Assembly (NCBI RefSeq): GCF_031581065.1
Contig: NZ_JAVLBN010000001.1
Location: 78,974-142,973, forward strand
DNA: 64,000 nt
Source: Salibacter sp031581065
GTDB lineage: Bacteria; Bacteroidota; Bacteroidia; Flavobacteriales_G; Salibacteraceae
Direction: 5' to 3'
Shown in pieces: positions 52,653 to 61,070 of this stretch (positions are counted from its first letter, which is position 1; each line of letters opens with the position of its first letter). Position numbers and translations under genes: made by a program. Under the pieces are notes generated by a model, which had not been told where the DNA came from, did no database searches, and saw only the letters and a program-made list of their open reading frames with translations.

Positions 52653-54605
52653 ATGAGCGAAGAAAAGAAAGAAAATAAAGATTACTCCGCGGGGAGTATT
52701 CAGGTCCTCGAAGGTCTTGAAGCTGTAAGAAAGCGCCCCGCCATGTATATTGGAGATGTTGGTGTAAAAGGATTACACCATCTCGTATATGAAGTTGTAG
52801 ATAATTCAATTGATGAAGCCTTAGCCGGCCATTGCGATAAAATAACAGTCACCATCAATGAAGACGACTCAATAACCGTTGAAGATAACGGTCGTGGTAT
52901 CCCAATTGACTACCACGAAAAGGAGAAAAAATCTGCACTTGAGGTTGTCATGACTGTTCTCCATGCCGGTGGTAAATTCGACAAAGATTCTTATAAAGTA
53001 TCTGGTGGATTGCACGGTGTTGGTGTATCCTGTGTGAACGCATTATCATCAGATTTGCGTGCTGAAGTACACAGAAAAGGTGAGCTTTGGGTACAGGAAT
53101 ACAACATTGGGAAACCAAAAGAGGATGTTAGAAAAGTTGGCGATACGGATCTGACCGGAACAAAAATCAGGTTCAAGCCTGACGAAAATATTTTTCAGGA
53201 AACCAGTTACAACTACGAAATTCTCGAGAAACGTATGCGAGAGCTCGCTTTCCTCAACAAAGGAATTCGCATTCGTCTCACTGATCTTCGTGAACTCGAT
53301 GAAGAAGGTAACCCACGTAGTGAAGAATTTTTCTCTGAAGGTGGTCTCAAAGAATTTGTCCAGTTCCTCGATAAAACACGTGACCCTATCATTGAAGATG
53401 TTATCTACATGGACGGTGATCGAGAAGGTATTCCAATCGAGGTGGCGATGGTTTACAACAATTCGTATTCTGAGAACCTTCACTCCTATGTGAACAACAT
53501 CAGTACTCACGAAGGTGGAACGCACCTCACCGGCTTTAGAAGAGGGTTGACCAACACACTCAAAAAGTACGCTGAAGAATCTGGACTTTTATCAAAACTC
53601 AAGTTTGAAATCTCTGGTGATGACTTCCGTGAGGGGCTAACTGCAGTAATTTCAATCAAAGTTGCAGAACCGCAGTTTGAAGGTCAAACAAAGACAAAAC
53701 TCGGTAACAGAGAAGTTTCAGCTCCTGTATCGCAAGGCGTTAGCGAAATGCTTTCCTACTACCTTGAAGAGCATCCTAAAGATGCAAAAGTCATCGTAGA
53801 GAAAGTTATTTTAGCTGCTCAAGCTCGTCACGCTGCCAAAAAAGCGCGTGAAATGGTTCAGCGTAAAACCGTAATGAGCTCAAACAGCTTACCGGGAAAA
53901 CTCGCTGATTGCGCTTCTAGAGATCCTTTAAAATCTGAGATCTACCTCGTTGAGGGTGACTCTGCAGGGGGTACAGCCAAGCAAGGTAGAGATCGTGATT
54001 TCCAGGCTATTTTACCATTGCGTGGTAAAATACTGAACGTTGAAAAAGCGATGCAGCACAAGATCTTCGAAAACGAAGAGATCAAAAATATCTACACAGC
54101 TCTTGGTGTTAGAGTTGGAACCGAGGAAGACAGCAAAGCTTTGGACACTTCAAAGTTGCGCTATCACAAGATCGTAATCATGTGTGATGCCGATGTTGAT
54201 GGATCTCACATTCAAACTCTCATTTTGACTTTCTTCTTCCGCCACATGCGCGAGCTGATTGAAGCTGGTTATATTTACATTGCTACTCCGCCACTCTATC
54301 AAATTAAGAAAGGTCAACAATCGTTCTACGCCTGGAATGATGACGAACGTGACAGGCTTTTTGAACAGTTGAAAACCGGTAAAACATCTAATGTAAGTGT
54401 ACAGCGTTACAAAGGTCTCGGTGAAATGAACGAAGTTCAGTTATGGGATACAACAATGAATCCTGAAAATAGAACGCTGAGACAGGTTACAGTAGAGTCT
54501 GGCGCTGAAGCTGACCGTATTTTCTCTATGTTGATGGGAGATGAAGTTCCACCTCGTAGAGAGTTTATCGAGAAACACGCTAAATACGCAAACCTCGATA
54601 TTTAA
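52653..54605 (+). CDS. gyrB: DNA gyrase subunit B
   Basis: The ATPase subunit of gyrase, which adds negative supercoils. The 650-residue product has the GHKL motifs (VYEVVDNSIDEALAGH, TVEDNGRGIPID, GLHGVGVSCVNAL), the transducer domain, and the TOPRIM domain (EIYLVEGDSAGGTAKQGRDR near residues 428-447, IMCDADVDGSHIQTL near 508-522), ending RREFIEKHAKYANLDI. No proteobacterial insert. It carries a motif copy at 53147. Confidence 0.98.
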   Translation: MSEEKKENKDYSAGSIQVLEGLEAVRKRPAMYIGDVGVKGLHHLVYEVVDNSIDEALAGHCDKITVTINEDDSITVEDNGRGIPIDYHEKEKKSALEVVMTVLHAGGKFDKDSYKVSGGLHGVGVSCVNALSSDLRAEVHRKGELWVQEYNIGKPKEDVRKVGDTDLTGTKIRFKPDENIFQETSYNYEILEKRMRELAFLNKGIRIRLTDLRELDEEGNPRSEEFFSEGGLKEFVQFLDKTRDPIIEDVIYMDGDREGIPIEVAMVYNNSYSENLHSYVNNISTHEGGTHLTGFRRGLTNTLKKYAEESGLLSKLKFEISGDDFREGLTAVISIKVAEPQFEGQTKTKLGNREVSAPVSQGVSEMLSYYLEEHPKDAKVIVEKVILAAQARHAAKKAREMVQRKTVMSSNSLPGKLADCASRDPLKSEIYLVEGDSAGGTAKQGRDRDFQAILPLRGKILNVEKAMQHKIFENEEIKNIYTALGVRVGTEEDSKALDTSKLRYHKIVIMCDADVDGSHIQTLILTFFFRHMRELIEAGYIYIATPPLYQIKKGQQSFYAWNDDERDRLFEQLKTGKTSNVSVQRYKGLGEMNEVQLWDTTMNPENRTLRQVTVESGAEADRIFSMLMGDEVPPRREFIEKHAKYANLDI

Positions 54606-54625
54606 GGTAATTGTTAGCAACAATT

Positions 54626-54661
54626 AAATCCCCTTTTGACGCTATCGAAAGGGGATTTTTT
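54626..54661. terminator. Terminator between gyrB and rlmH
   Basis: AAATCCCCTTT pairs with AAAGGGGATTT around TGACGCTATCG, followed by a T-run. It ends gyrB and may also serve convergent rlmH, whose stop overlaps its edge. Confidence 0.86.
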
Positions 54662-55133
54662 ATTCATGATGATAAGGTTCATTGTTTAAAATCGTGTAAG
54701 CCCTGTACAGTTGTTCAACAAAAAACAACCGTACCATTTCATGTGAAAAAGTCATTGATGATAACTGTATTTTCCCATCAGCCCTTTGGTAAACACCCTG
54801 GCTAAAACCGTAAGGTCCACCAACTAAAAAAACGACTTGTTTGTAACCAGCTACCTGTTGTTTTTCAACAAACCGGGCAAACTTTTTTGATGTGTATTCC
54901 TTTCCTCTTTCATCTAACAAGTAAACACGATCACTTGCCAAAATCTCTTTCAAAATAAGTTCACCTTCTTTCTCTTTTTGTTGATCAGTTGATAAATTTT
55001 TTGCCCCCTTTACATCAGGAATGATTTTCACATCAACTTTGACATAATGCTGCAAACGTTTTAAAAACAAATCGATACCTTCGTTCAAATAATTTGAGCG
55101 GGTTTTCCCTATGGCAAGAATTTTGATTCTCAT
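54660..55133 (-). CDS. rlmH: 23S rRNA pseudouridine-1915 N3-methyltransferase
   Basis: RlmH methylates pseudouridine 1915 in helix 69, using SAM and acting on whole 70S ribosomes. The 157-residue product has the family features: MRIKILAIGKTRSNYLNEGI at the N-terminus, the knot segment VVFLVGGPYGFSQGVYQRAD, and SSMTFSHEMVRLFFVEQLYR. It belongs to the SPOUT family. It is convergent with gyrB and divergent from the DUF4783 gene. Confidence 0.95.
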   Translation of the reverse strand: MRIKILAIGKTRSNYLNEGIDLFLKRLQHYVKVDVKIIPDVKGAKNLSTDQQKEKEGELILKEILASDRVYLLDERGKEYTSKKFARFVEKQQVAGYKQVVFLVGGPYGFSQGVYQRADGKIQLSSMTFSHEMVRLFFVEQLYRAYTILNNEPYHHE

Positions 55134-55193
55134 GAGTGTTAACCAATCAATTAATAGAGTTTTGCTTAATTTAGTGAAACAAAATAGTCGTGT

Positions 55194-55574
55194 ATGAAAA
55201 CGTCAAAAATACTGTTTATCCTATTTCTGCCCTTCATCTTTGCTTTTACACCAATTGCTGATGAAATTTCTCAAGCTTTCAAATCTGGGAAGGCAAGTAA
55301 ACTAGCTCCGTATTTCACTAAGCAAGTAGATCTCACACTACTCGATGAAGATGCAATTGTGCCTAAAGCTCAAGCTCAAAAAAAATTACAAACATTTTTT
55401 GATCAGAACCCACCCACCGATTTCAAAATCCTGCACTCAGGTAAATCGAAAACCGGGTTAGAATACTCGATTGGAACTCTTTCCACGAAAAACGGAGAAT
55501 TCAGAGTTTCACTCTACATGAAAAAAGATGGCGGAAAGCTCCGCATTCAACAATTGATGATCGATAAGGATTAA
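55194..55574 (+). CDS. DUF4783 family exported protein
   Basis: A 126-residue protein with a signal peptide (ILFILFLPFIFAFTPIA) and a cystatin-like alpha+beta fold resembling the NTF2 superfamily (ADEISQAFKSGKASKLAPYF). DUF4783 proteins are conserved in Bacteroidota beside nadC; function is unknown. It ends 10 bases before nadC, so cotranscription is likely. Confidence 0.83.
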   Translation: MKTSKILFILFLPFIFAFTPIADEISQAFKSGKASKLAPYFTKQVDLTLLDEDAIVPKAQAQKKLQTFFDQNPPTDFKILHSGKSKTGLEYSIGTLSTKNGEFRVSLYMKKDGGKLRIQQLMIDKD

Positions 55575-55584
55575 CTCCCAAAAA

Positions 55585-56418
55585 ATGAATATTGCTACAT
55601 TTATCGATGAAGCCATTAAAGAAGATATCGGTGATGGCGACCACACTTCATTAGCCTGTATCCCTTCAACAGCAAAAGGAAAGGCCAAGTTACTTGTAAA
55701 AGAAGATGGCGTTTTAGCTGGCATTGAAATTGCTAAAAAAGTCTTTGAAAAATTTGATCCGTCAATCAATCTCGAGTTCAAACTAAAGGATGGTGATTCA
55801 ATTGAAAAAGGAGATATCGCTTTCACAGCTGAAGGCAGTAGTAGAAATATTTTACAGACCGAGAGGCTCACATTAAATCTGATGCAACGGATGAGCGGGA
55901 TTGCAACGCTCACAAATCAGTATGTAAAAAAATGTGAGGGCACAAAAGCTAAAATCCTGGATACTCGCAAGACAACTCCAAATTTGCGAGAGTTTGAAAA
56001 AATGGCAGTCAAAATTGGTGGTGGACACAATCACCGATTTGGACTGTTCGATATGATCATGATCAAAGACAATCACATTGATTTTGCCGGGGGAATAAAA
56101 CAAGCGCTCGAAAAAACGCAAGAATACCTCACAAAGAACAACAAAGATTTACGCATTGAAATTGAAGCGCGTAACTTAAATGAAGTTGAAGAAATCCTAA
56201 GTGTGGGAATTGGAGATCGTATTATGCTCGACAACTTCAATTATGAAGACACGAAAAAAGCGGTGAAATTAATCGGTTCAAGATATGAAACTGAGTCGAG
56301 CGGAGGAATTAATCTCAACACTGTTGGCGAATACGCAAAATGTGGTGTCGATTTCATATCAGTTGGAGCACTAACCCACTCAGCAACCGGCCTTGACCTC
56401 AGCTTAAAAGCGATGTAA
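55585..56418 (+). CDS. nadC: Nicotinate-nucleotide pyrophosphorylase (quinolinate phosphoribosyltransferase)
   Basis: Makes nicotinate mononucleotide from quinolinate and PRPP in NAD synthesis. The 277-residue product has LDTRKTTPNLREFEKMAVKI (PRPP site), GGGHNHRFGLFDMIMIKDNHI and the C-terminal SVGALTHSATGLDLSLKA, all characteristic. Typical length. No nadA or nadB in the window. Confidence 0.97.
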   Translation: MNIATFIDEAIKEDIGDGDHTSLACIPSTAKGKAKLLVKEDGVLAGIEIAKKVFEKFDPSINLEFKLKDGDSIEKGDIAFTAEGSSRNILQTERLTLNLMQRMSGIATLTNQYVKKCEGTKAKILDTRKTTPNLREFEKMAVKIGGGHNHRFGLFDMIMIKDNHIDFAGGIKQALEKTQEYLTKNNKDLRIEIEARNLNEVEEILSVGIGDRIMLDNFNYEDTKKAVKLIGSRYETESSGGINLNTVGEYAKCGVDFISVGALTHSATGLDLSLKAM

Positions 56419-56420
56419 TT

Positions 56421-58241
56421 ATGAACATGAGAACGATTTTAATTACGGTTCTGACCATTATTGTCACTCTTTCAGCATTTCCTCAAAAGCAGCACTATAC
56501 TGATTTTAAAGAGATTGACTTTTCGCATTTTTGGGATGAAGCGAATGATCCTAATCTCAATCTCGATTCGTTGAACCAACATTTCACCGAGAGTTTTTAC
56601 AAAAACCACCGTGAAGCTTTTAAAAGCTATTACCTACTCAAGAAACTACTTTACGCCAAGAGCCAGATTCCAAAGAGATGCTGGGAAACTTACAATAGCG
56701 TGAACCGAAAAACGATTGATTCTTTCACCAATCATATTATTGCAAGCTGCCCAGATTACAAATCGCTGGCTTTTTTCCTCTATCAGTCAGAGCCACTCGA
56801 TTACAAGCTTTCAAATGAACGCTATAAAAACGATTCGGTTTATTACACGGTTACCAATACCGGGGGCTTTTCTATTTCTCATCACGATCAGAGCCAGGGA
56901 AAGCTAACCGATGTCAACCAGGCGAGCTATGAGGTGGGAATGCCGGCTGGATCTGACCGTCAATATGCCGTTGACTCTGCTATGCTTACTCCTGATGTCA
57001 ATTTTCTCAACAACCATCGATTTGAGCCGGTTTCATTCGAATTAAACAAGTTTCAAAGAGACCTTTACAACGAGGATGATTACAAGTTTTACTGGCGTCC
57101 TGATCTTTGGTACAATCATTTTGATGGTGCTAAAATTGGTGCTGTTTTCAATGGTGGATATATGAATAACATCCACAATTTTGAATTGCGCTTTTTATAC
57201 AATACAGGTTTGGGTCAGTACGATGTTGCTGATGAAAACACGAATGATTTTGACAAACTGGATATTCAGTTTTTGTATAACACCGCTACTCCGGGATTGT
57301 GGCGAGGATCTGAAATGTTTGCTGAGTTGCGCTCAATGTCAGGACTCAAGTTAGCTAAAGGCGGAATGCGATTCAACAGCTCAAATGGAAAAACTTCATT
57401 TTTCGGTTTTTATAAACTCAATTACATTCCGGATGAGATCGCATTACAGTACATGCTCATGCCTTACGGCTGGGGAGTTGATCGCGTAAACAGTAATATT
57501 CACTTTGGGCTTGACCACAATTATCAATACAACAAAGGATATGGAAACATCAGGCTTGAAGTGGCTACAAGTGCCTTACTCTCTGATTACTCGTACTCCT
57601 ACATGCAATTTGAAAGTAAGCACGAGCATCGTTTAGGAAAACTACCGGTCAGAACCAGAATTTTTGGTCAAATGGGTTTTGGCGAAGACTGGGCTCCGGA
57701 ATCGAGTCTTTACCTCTCAGGAGCAAATCCGCTCGAAATGGTTGACAACCCTTTTACCCGAGCCGCAGGTATTGTTCCAGCTGAATTAGCTGAGTTAGGA
57801 AATTCAACAAATACATTTCACCATAGCGGAGGTTTGAATTTACGTGGTTATAGCGGTTACCTGGCTCCTTATCAATTTGAAAACGAGGAAGTTGTCAGTA
57901 ATTATCGCGGAACAAGTGGAGCTGCTTTCAATGCAGAAATACCTTTTACGCAATTATCAAGTCTCAACCCTTTTGATTTAAATGACTTCTTGAATTTTGA
58001 GAGTTATCTTTTTGGAGATGCCGGAATCCTGAATGTCAACTCACCTGAAAATGATCTTAAATGGGGTGACTTTAGAGCTGATGCCGGAATTGGAGCAGCT
58101 ATTAAAGTGAAGTGGGGAAAGTACAATGATTTGTCGCCACTAAATATTCGAGTAGATTTGCCGTTATTCCTCAACAGGCCACCATCTGAAGAGGAATATA
58201 TTGAAATGCGTTACATCATTGGAATAAGTCAAACATTTTAA
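56421..58241 (+). CDS. Outer-membrane protein with C-terminal Omp85-like beta-barrel
   Basis: A 606-residue exported protein with a signal peptide (TILITVLTIIVTLSAFPQ). The first 200 residues are helical and unassigned; the C-terminal half is a beta-barrel ending like Omp85/surface-antigen proteins (DAGIGAAIKVKWGKYNDLSP, LNIRVDLPLFLNRPP, YIIGISQTF). No metalloprotease HExxH motif was seen, so it is not the M1 peptidase sometimes fused to such barrels. It lies directly downstream of nadC and holds motif copies 56447, 56949 and 57647. Role unknown. Confidence 0.7.
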   Translation: MNMRTILITVLTIIVTLSAFPQKQHYTDFKEIDFSHFWDEANDPNLNLDSLNQHFTESFYKNHREAFKSYYLLKKLLYAKSQIPKRCWETYNSVNRKTIDSFTNHIIASCPDYKSLAFFLYQSEPLDYKLSNERYKNDSVYYTVTNTGGFSISHHDQSQGKLTDVNQASYEVGMPAGSDRQYAVDSAMLTPDVNFLNNHRFEPVSFELNKFQRDLYNEDDYKFYWRPDLWYNHFDGAKIGAVFNGGYMNNIHNFELRFLYNTGLGQYDVADENTNDFDKLDIQFLYNTATPGLWRGSEMFAELRSMSGLKLAKGGMRFNSSNGKTSFFGFYKLNYIPDEIALQYMLMPYGWGVDRVNSNIHFGLDHNYQYNKGYGNIRLEVATSALLSDYSYSYMQFESKHEHRLGKLPVRTRIFGQMGFGEDWAPESSLYLSGANPLEMVDNPFTRAAGIVPAELAELGNSTNTFHHSGGLNLRGYSGYLAPYQFENEEVVSNYRGTSGAAFNAEIPFTQLSSLNPFDLNDFLNFESYLFGDAGILNVNSPENDLKWGDFRADAGIGAAIKVKWGKYNDLSPLNIRVDLPLFLNRPPSEEEYIEMRYIIGISQTF

Positions 58242-59165
58242 GTGTCAGAAAAGGCAAAACAAGCGTATCTCGAGTTTTGTGAGAATAACGAAGTCCCATT
58301 TTATTGCAAGCCCACCTGGGTTAAAGCAATGACAAATGGAAACTGGGATGTTTTTGGTTATAAAGAAGCCGGCAAGTATATTGCTTATTTGCCATTAGAG
58401 GTAAAGTCTAAATATGGCATTAAAATGGCCATTTCTCCTCAAATGACCACATTAAACGGACTTGTTTACGACTTACCACACAACCTCACAAACTCTAAGT
58501 TATTCTCAAAAAAGAGGAAAATCATTGAGAACATAAGCTTTCAGCTTAAAAACTTTCACTATGTGAATTTTTGTGTCGATGAAGAATATTGGCTGCCCTT
58601 CAAATGGAATGGTTTTGATGTTAAGCCGATCAACATGTTCTCTTTGAATGCTCACGAACCTCAACAATACCACAAGTCACACAAAACACTTTTCAAAAAG
58701 AGTACAGAACATCATAAAATAGTTGATGTAGACTTTGAAACATTTACCTCCTTAAATGAAGCTTCATTTAAAAATCAGGGAGCCAATCTACCCTATGAAA
58801 AAGAACGATTAAAAAATGCTCTTAACAAGATAGGGATTGAACAGAATTTTTTGATCAAGGGAATTGAGAATGAAAAGAAAGACATTGTTGCTACAGCTCT
58901 TTTTCTCAAAGATCATCAAAAGCTATATTTTTTAGCTTCAGGAATAGATAAAGAGTTATCTATAGCGGGAGATCAAATTCAACTTATAGATTTTGGAATA
59001 AGGGAAGCTATAAAAGAACAAAAAGAGTTCTGTTTTTATGGGAGTAACAAATCATCTATAGCCAAATTTTTTGAACGCTTCAGCCCGATACCCAAAACAT
59101 ATTGGAATATTATATTTTCAAAGGGAAAAGGGAAGTTAGTCGAGATAAAAAATCAAATAAGTTGA
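58242..59165 (+). CDS. FemAB/BioF2-like GNAT acyltransferase, probable
   Basis: A 307-residue cytoplasmic protein with a GTG start directly after the previous stop. N-terminal WVKAMTNGNWDVFGYKEAGK and the C-terminal ATALFLKDHQKLYFLASGID, then YGSNKSSIAKFFERFSPIP, fit the double GNAT fold of the FemAB/BioF2 class, used to add aminoacyl or acyl groups to peptidoglycan, sugars or peptides. It is the first gene of the polysaccharide locus and its composition shifts to AT-rich from here. Confidence 0.6.
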   Translation: MSEKAKQAYLEFCENNEVPFYCKPTWVKAMTNGNWDVFGYKEAGKYIAYLPLEVKSKYGIKMAISPQMTTLNGLVYDLPHNLTNSKLFSKKRKIIENISFQLKNFHYVNFCVDEEYWLPFKWNGFDVKPINMFSLNAHEPQQYHKSHKTLFKKSTEHHKIVDVDFETFTSLNEASFKNQGANLPYEKERLKNALNKIGIEQNFLIKGIENEKKDIVATALFLKDHQKLYFLASGIDKELSIAGDQIQLIDFGIREAIKEQKEFCFYGSNKSSIAKFFERFSPIPKTYWNIIFSKGKGKLVEIKNQIS

Positions 59166-59166
59166 G

Positions 59167-60645
59167 ATGGGGGTTATTCAAAGACAAACTATAAAAGGTA
59201 GCCTGGTCAATTTCTTTGGTGTCTTTTTGGGAGCTATCAGTACCCTATTCATCTATCCACTTAACTGGGAATTATACGGAACAATCCAGTATTGGATTGC
59301 AACAGCAGTACTTTTAACACCAATTTTAAGACAAGGAAGCACTTCAATTATAAATAGATTCTACCCATATTTCAAATCGAATAACATAAAGGGATTTCTG
59401 GGATTTGTTTTTATTGTAACGGGTATAACGATAACTGCTACTACGATAATAATTATTATAGCTAGTATTGTATATAGCTTCATAAATAAGAGCGAGATAA
59501 ATGAAATTATCAACAACAACTCAATTTTCATCTACTGTTTAACAATCTTAATGATTGTGAATAATATCCTTCGCCTTCATAGTGCAAATGCTAAAAGAAT
59601 TACAATCCCAAATATTATAAAGAACAATGGTCTTAAAGTAACAATAATAGTAATCGTATTATTAAGCTATTATAACATAGTCGATCAAGAAAGGGCTAAA
59701 TCTATACTTATAATCTTTAACCTACTGTCAGTATTAATCTTATTCATTTACTTAAAGAAATTAAAGTTTCTAGATTTAAGTGGATTCAATAAATCTAGCC
59801 TCGACAAAAGCATCAAAAAAGAGATGTTTAGATATTGGTACTTTGGAGGGCTAAACTATTTAGGTGTAATACTTGCATATAAGATTGATACATTCATGAT
59901 AGGGAATATGTTAGAAAAACAAAATGTCGGGTATTATAGTACCTTTTTATTCCTATGTAACATGATGATAATACCAATGACTGCCATTAATGAAATATCT
60001 AGTCCTCAAATCTCAAGCTATTTTAATAGCAACAAAATTCAAAAGATAGACGAACTCTATAAAAAAAGCACTCAAAACCTTTTGACAGTAGGGGTTTTAA
60101 TATTTATGCTCATTTGGTTCAATATAAGAAATATAACATCAATAATGACTAATGGGGAAGAATTGATCCCTTTTATCAATCTAATAATCTTTATTGGTAT
60201 TTCAAAAATATTTGATCTTTCTACAAGTATAAACAACCTAATTATTGTACACTCTAAATGGTACAGAATTAACTTGCTTTTTTTATTGCTAATGGCAATT
60301 ATGAATTTATCTCTTAATTATGTTTTAATCAGTAAATATGGAATACTGGGGGCTGGTATAGCAACTACCATTTCAATACTTATTTTTAATGTAATAAAAA
60401 GTATTTTCATCTACAAAAAATTAAAAATTCAACCATTTAATAAGAAGTCTGGTTACTTGTATTTAATCACAATCTTAGTCCTTATTTTAGGCCCAGTTAT
60501 AGAAAATATTAAAATTATAAATGATTGGGTATCATTAATCGTAATTGGTTCAATTTCTAGCTTAATTTACTTAGTAGCAGTCTACTTTTTGAAAATATCT
60601 CCTCAATTAAACGAACTAGTCGATAGAAAGTTAATATCTAAGTAA
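59167..60645 (+). CDS. Polysaccharide flippase (Wzx/MOP family)
   Basis: A 492-residue inner-membrane protein with about 12-14 hydrophobic helices. The beginning (RQTIKGSLVNFFGVFLGAIS, RQGSTSIINRFYPYFKSNN) and the repeated ISKYGILGAGIATTISILIF resemble the oligosaccharide flippase family that moves lipid-linked glycan repeat units across the inner membrane. Strongly AT-rich codons. Starts 1 base after the previous gene. Confidence 0.85.
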   Translation: MGVIQRQTIKGSLVNFFGVFLGAISTLFIYPLNWELYGTIQYWIATAVLLTPILRQGSTSIINRFYPYFKSNNIKGFLGFVFIVTGITITATTIIIIIASIVYSFINKSEINEIINNNSIFIYCLTILMIVNNILRLHSANAKRITIPNIIKNNGLKVTIIVIVLLSYYNIVDQERAKSILIIFNLLSVLILFIYLKKLKFLDLSGFNKSSLDKSIKKEMFRYWYFGGLNYLGVILAYKIDTFMIGNMLEKQNVGYYSTFLFLCNMMIIPMTAINEISSPQISSYFNSNKIQKIDELYKKSTQNLLTVGVLIFMLIWFNIRNITSIMTNGEELIPFINLIIFIGISKIFDLSTSINNLIIVHSKWYRINLLFLLLMAIMNLSLNYVLISKYGILGAGIATTISILIFNVIKSIFIYKKLKIQPFNKKSGYLYLITILVLILGPVIENIKIINDWVSLIVIGSISSLIYLVAVYFLKISPQLNELVDRKLISK

Positions 60646-61070
60646 ATGGACTTGCAAATTCACTTTTTTTGCAAAATAACGAGAAGGAATTAAGACAATA
60701 ATTTGTCGAATAACCGGCTTGTTATTATTTTTGTTTCTCCCGAAAAGCTAATTTAATATTGGCTGTATGGTTGAACAATATAAGGAGCTTTTTAAATTTC
60801 CTGATAGTTGTGATAATTTGCTATTTTTTAAAAAAAATAATCCATATTTTAGGGAGGAAGGCTTATATTAATGGCTAAGAAGTTTCTATTGTATAAGCTA
60901 ATATGCGCTGAGAGGATTTGAAATTCCAGCAAATGTGAATACGAGATTGAGTTTAAGAATGAATTAGAATCTTATTATGAGGCTATTTATACTGCTTATG
61001 CTAGGGCGTTTCTACTAATTTAGTACATGCTGGAACGGAGTATGCAGTAAAGAAGCAAGACTAATTGTTT
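60646..61070 (+). pseudogene. AT-rich stretch with degraded coding remnants
   Basis: About 425 bases without an intact gene. A 34-codon frame at 60767-60871 (MVEQYKELFKFPDSCDNLLF) overlaps an ATG at 60871 that continues to 61023, broken by an in-frame TGA at 60919-60921; after the stop the frame reads KCEYEIEFKNELESYYEAIY. It looks like remains of a small gene or insertion, but no family is recognised. Confidence 0.35.

Larger units (their letters stand above)
6506..57656. repeat. Dispersed motif GGTCAGANCC, 32 exact copies
   Basis: Exact 10-mer starts, motif on plus strand: 6506, 11275, 11745, 15092, 18983, 20781, 25479, 26333, 28010, 36471, 46365, 50843, 52580, 57647. Motif on minus strand (plus strand reads GGNTCTGACC): 6784, 12438, 19201, 20645, 28073, 32084, 34205, 35071, 36912, 41728, 43654, 44261, 46722, 48047, 50615, 53147, 56447, 56949. 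The N is T 13 times, A 11, G 7, C once, and the base 5' of the motif is always C or T. Roughly 0.2 copies would be expected by chance. Only 52580 is intergenic. One-mismatch copies include 7421, 9305, 9725, 12951, 22870, 23391, 23930, 26285, 27578, 29202, 31507, 31904, 34686, 38166, 39225, 44341, 48195, 55401, 56785 and 56886. None lie before 6.5 kb or after 57.7 kb among exact copies. Confidence 0.93.

Noticed and set aside
6506..57656. Dispersed motif as a restriction-modification target
   Set aside because: Restriction sites are normally avoided, not enriched; 32 copies against about 0.2 expected is the opposite pattern. No complete restriction system is present in the window.
6506..57656. 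Dispersed motif as a strand-polar KOPS-like sequence
   Set aside because: 14 copies on one strand and 18 on the other give no strand bias, unlike FtsK-orienting sequences. A whole-genome skew test could still overturn this.
6506..57656. Motif as intrinsic terminators (paired inverted uptake sequences as in Neisseria)
   Set aside because: Copies are single and almost all lie inside genes; real terminators in the window are separate GC-rich stems with T-runs.
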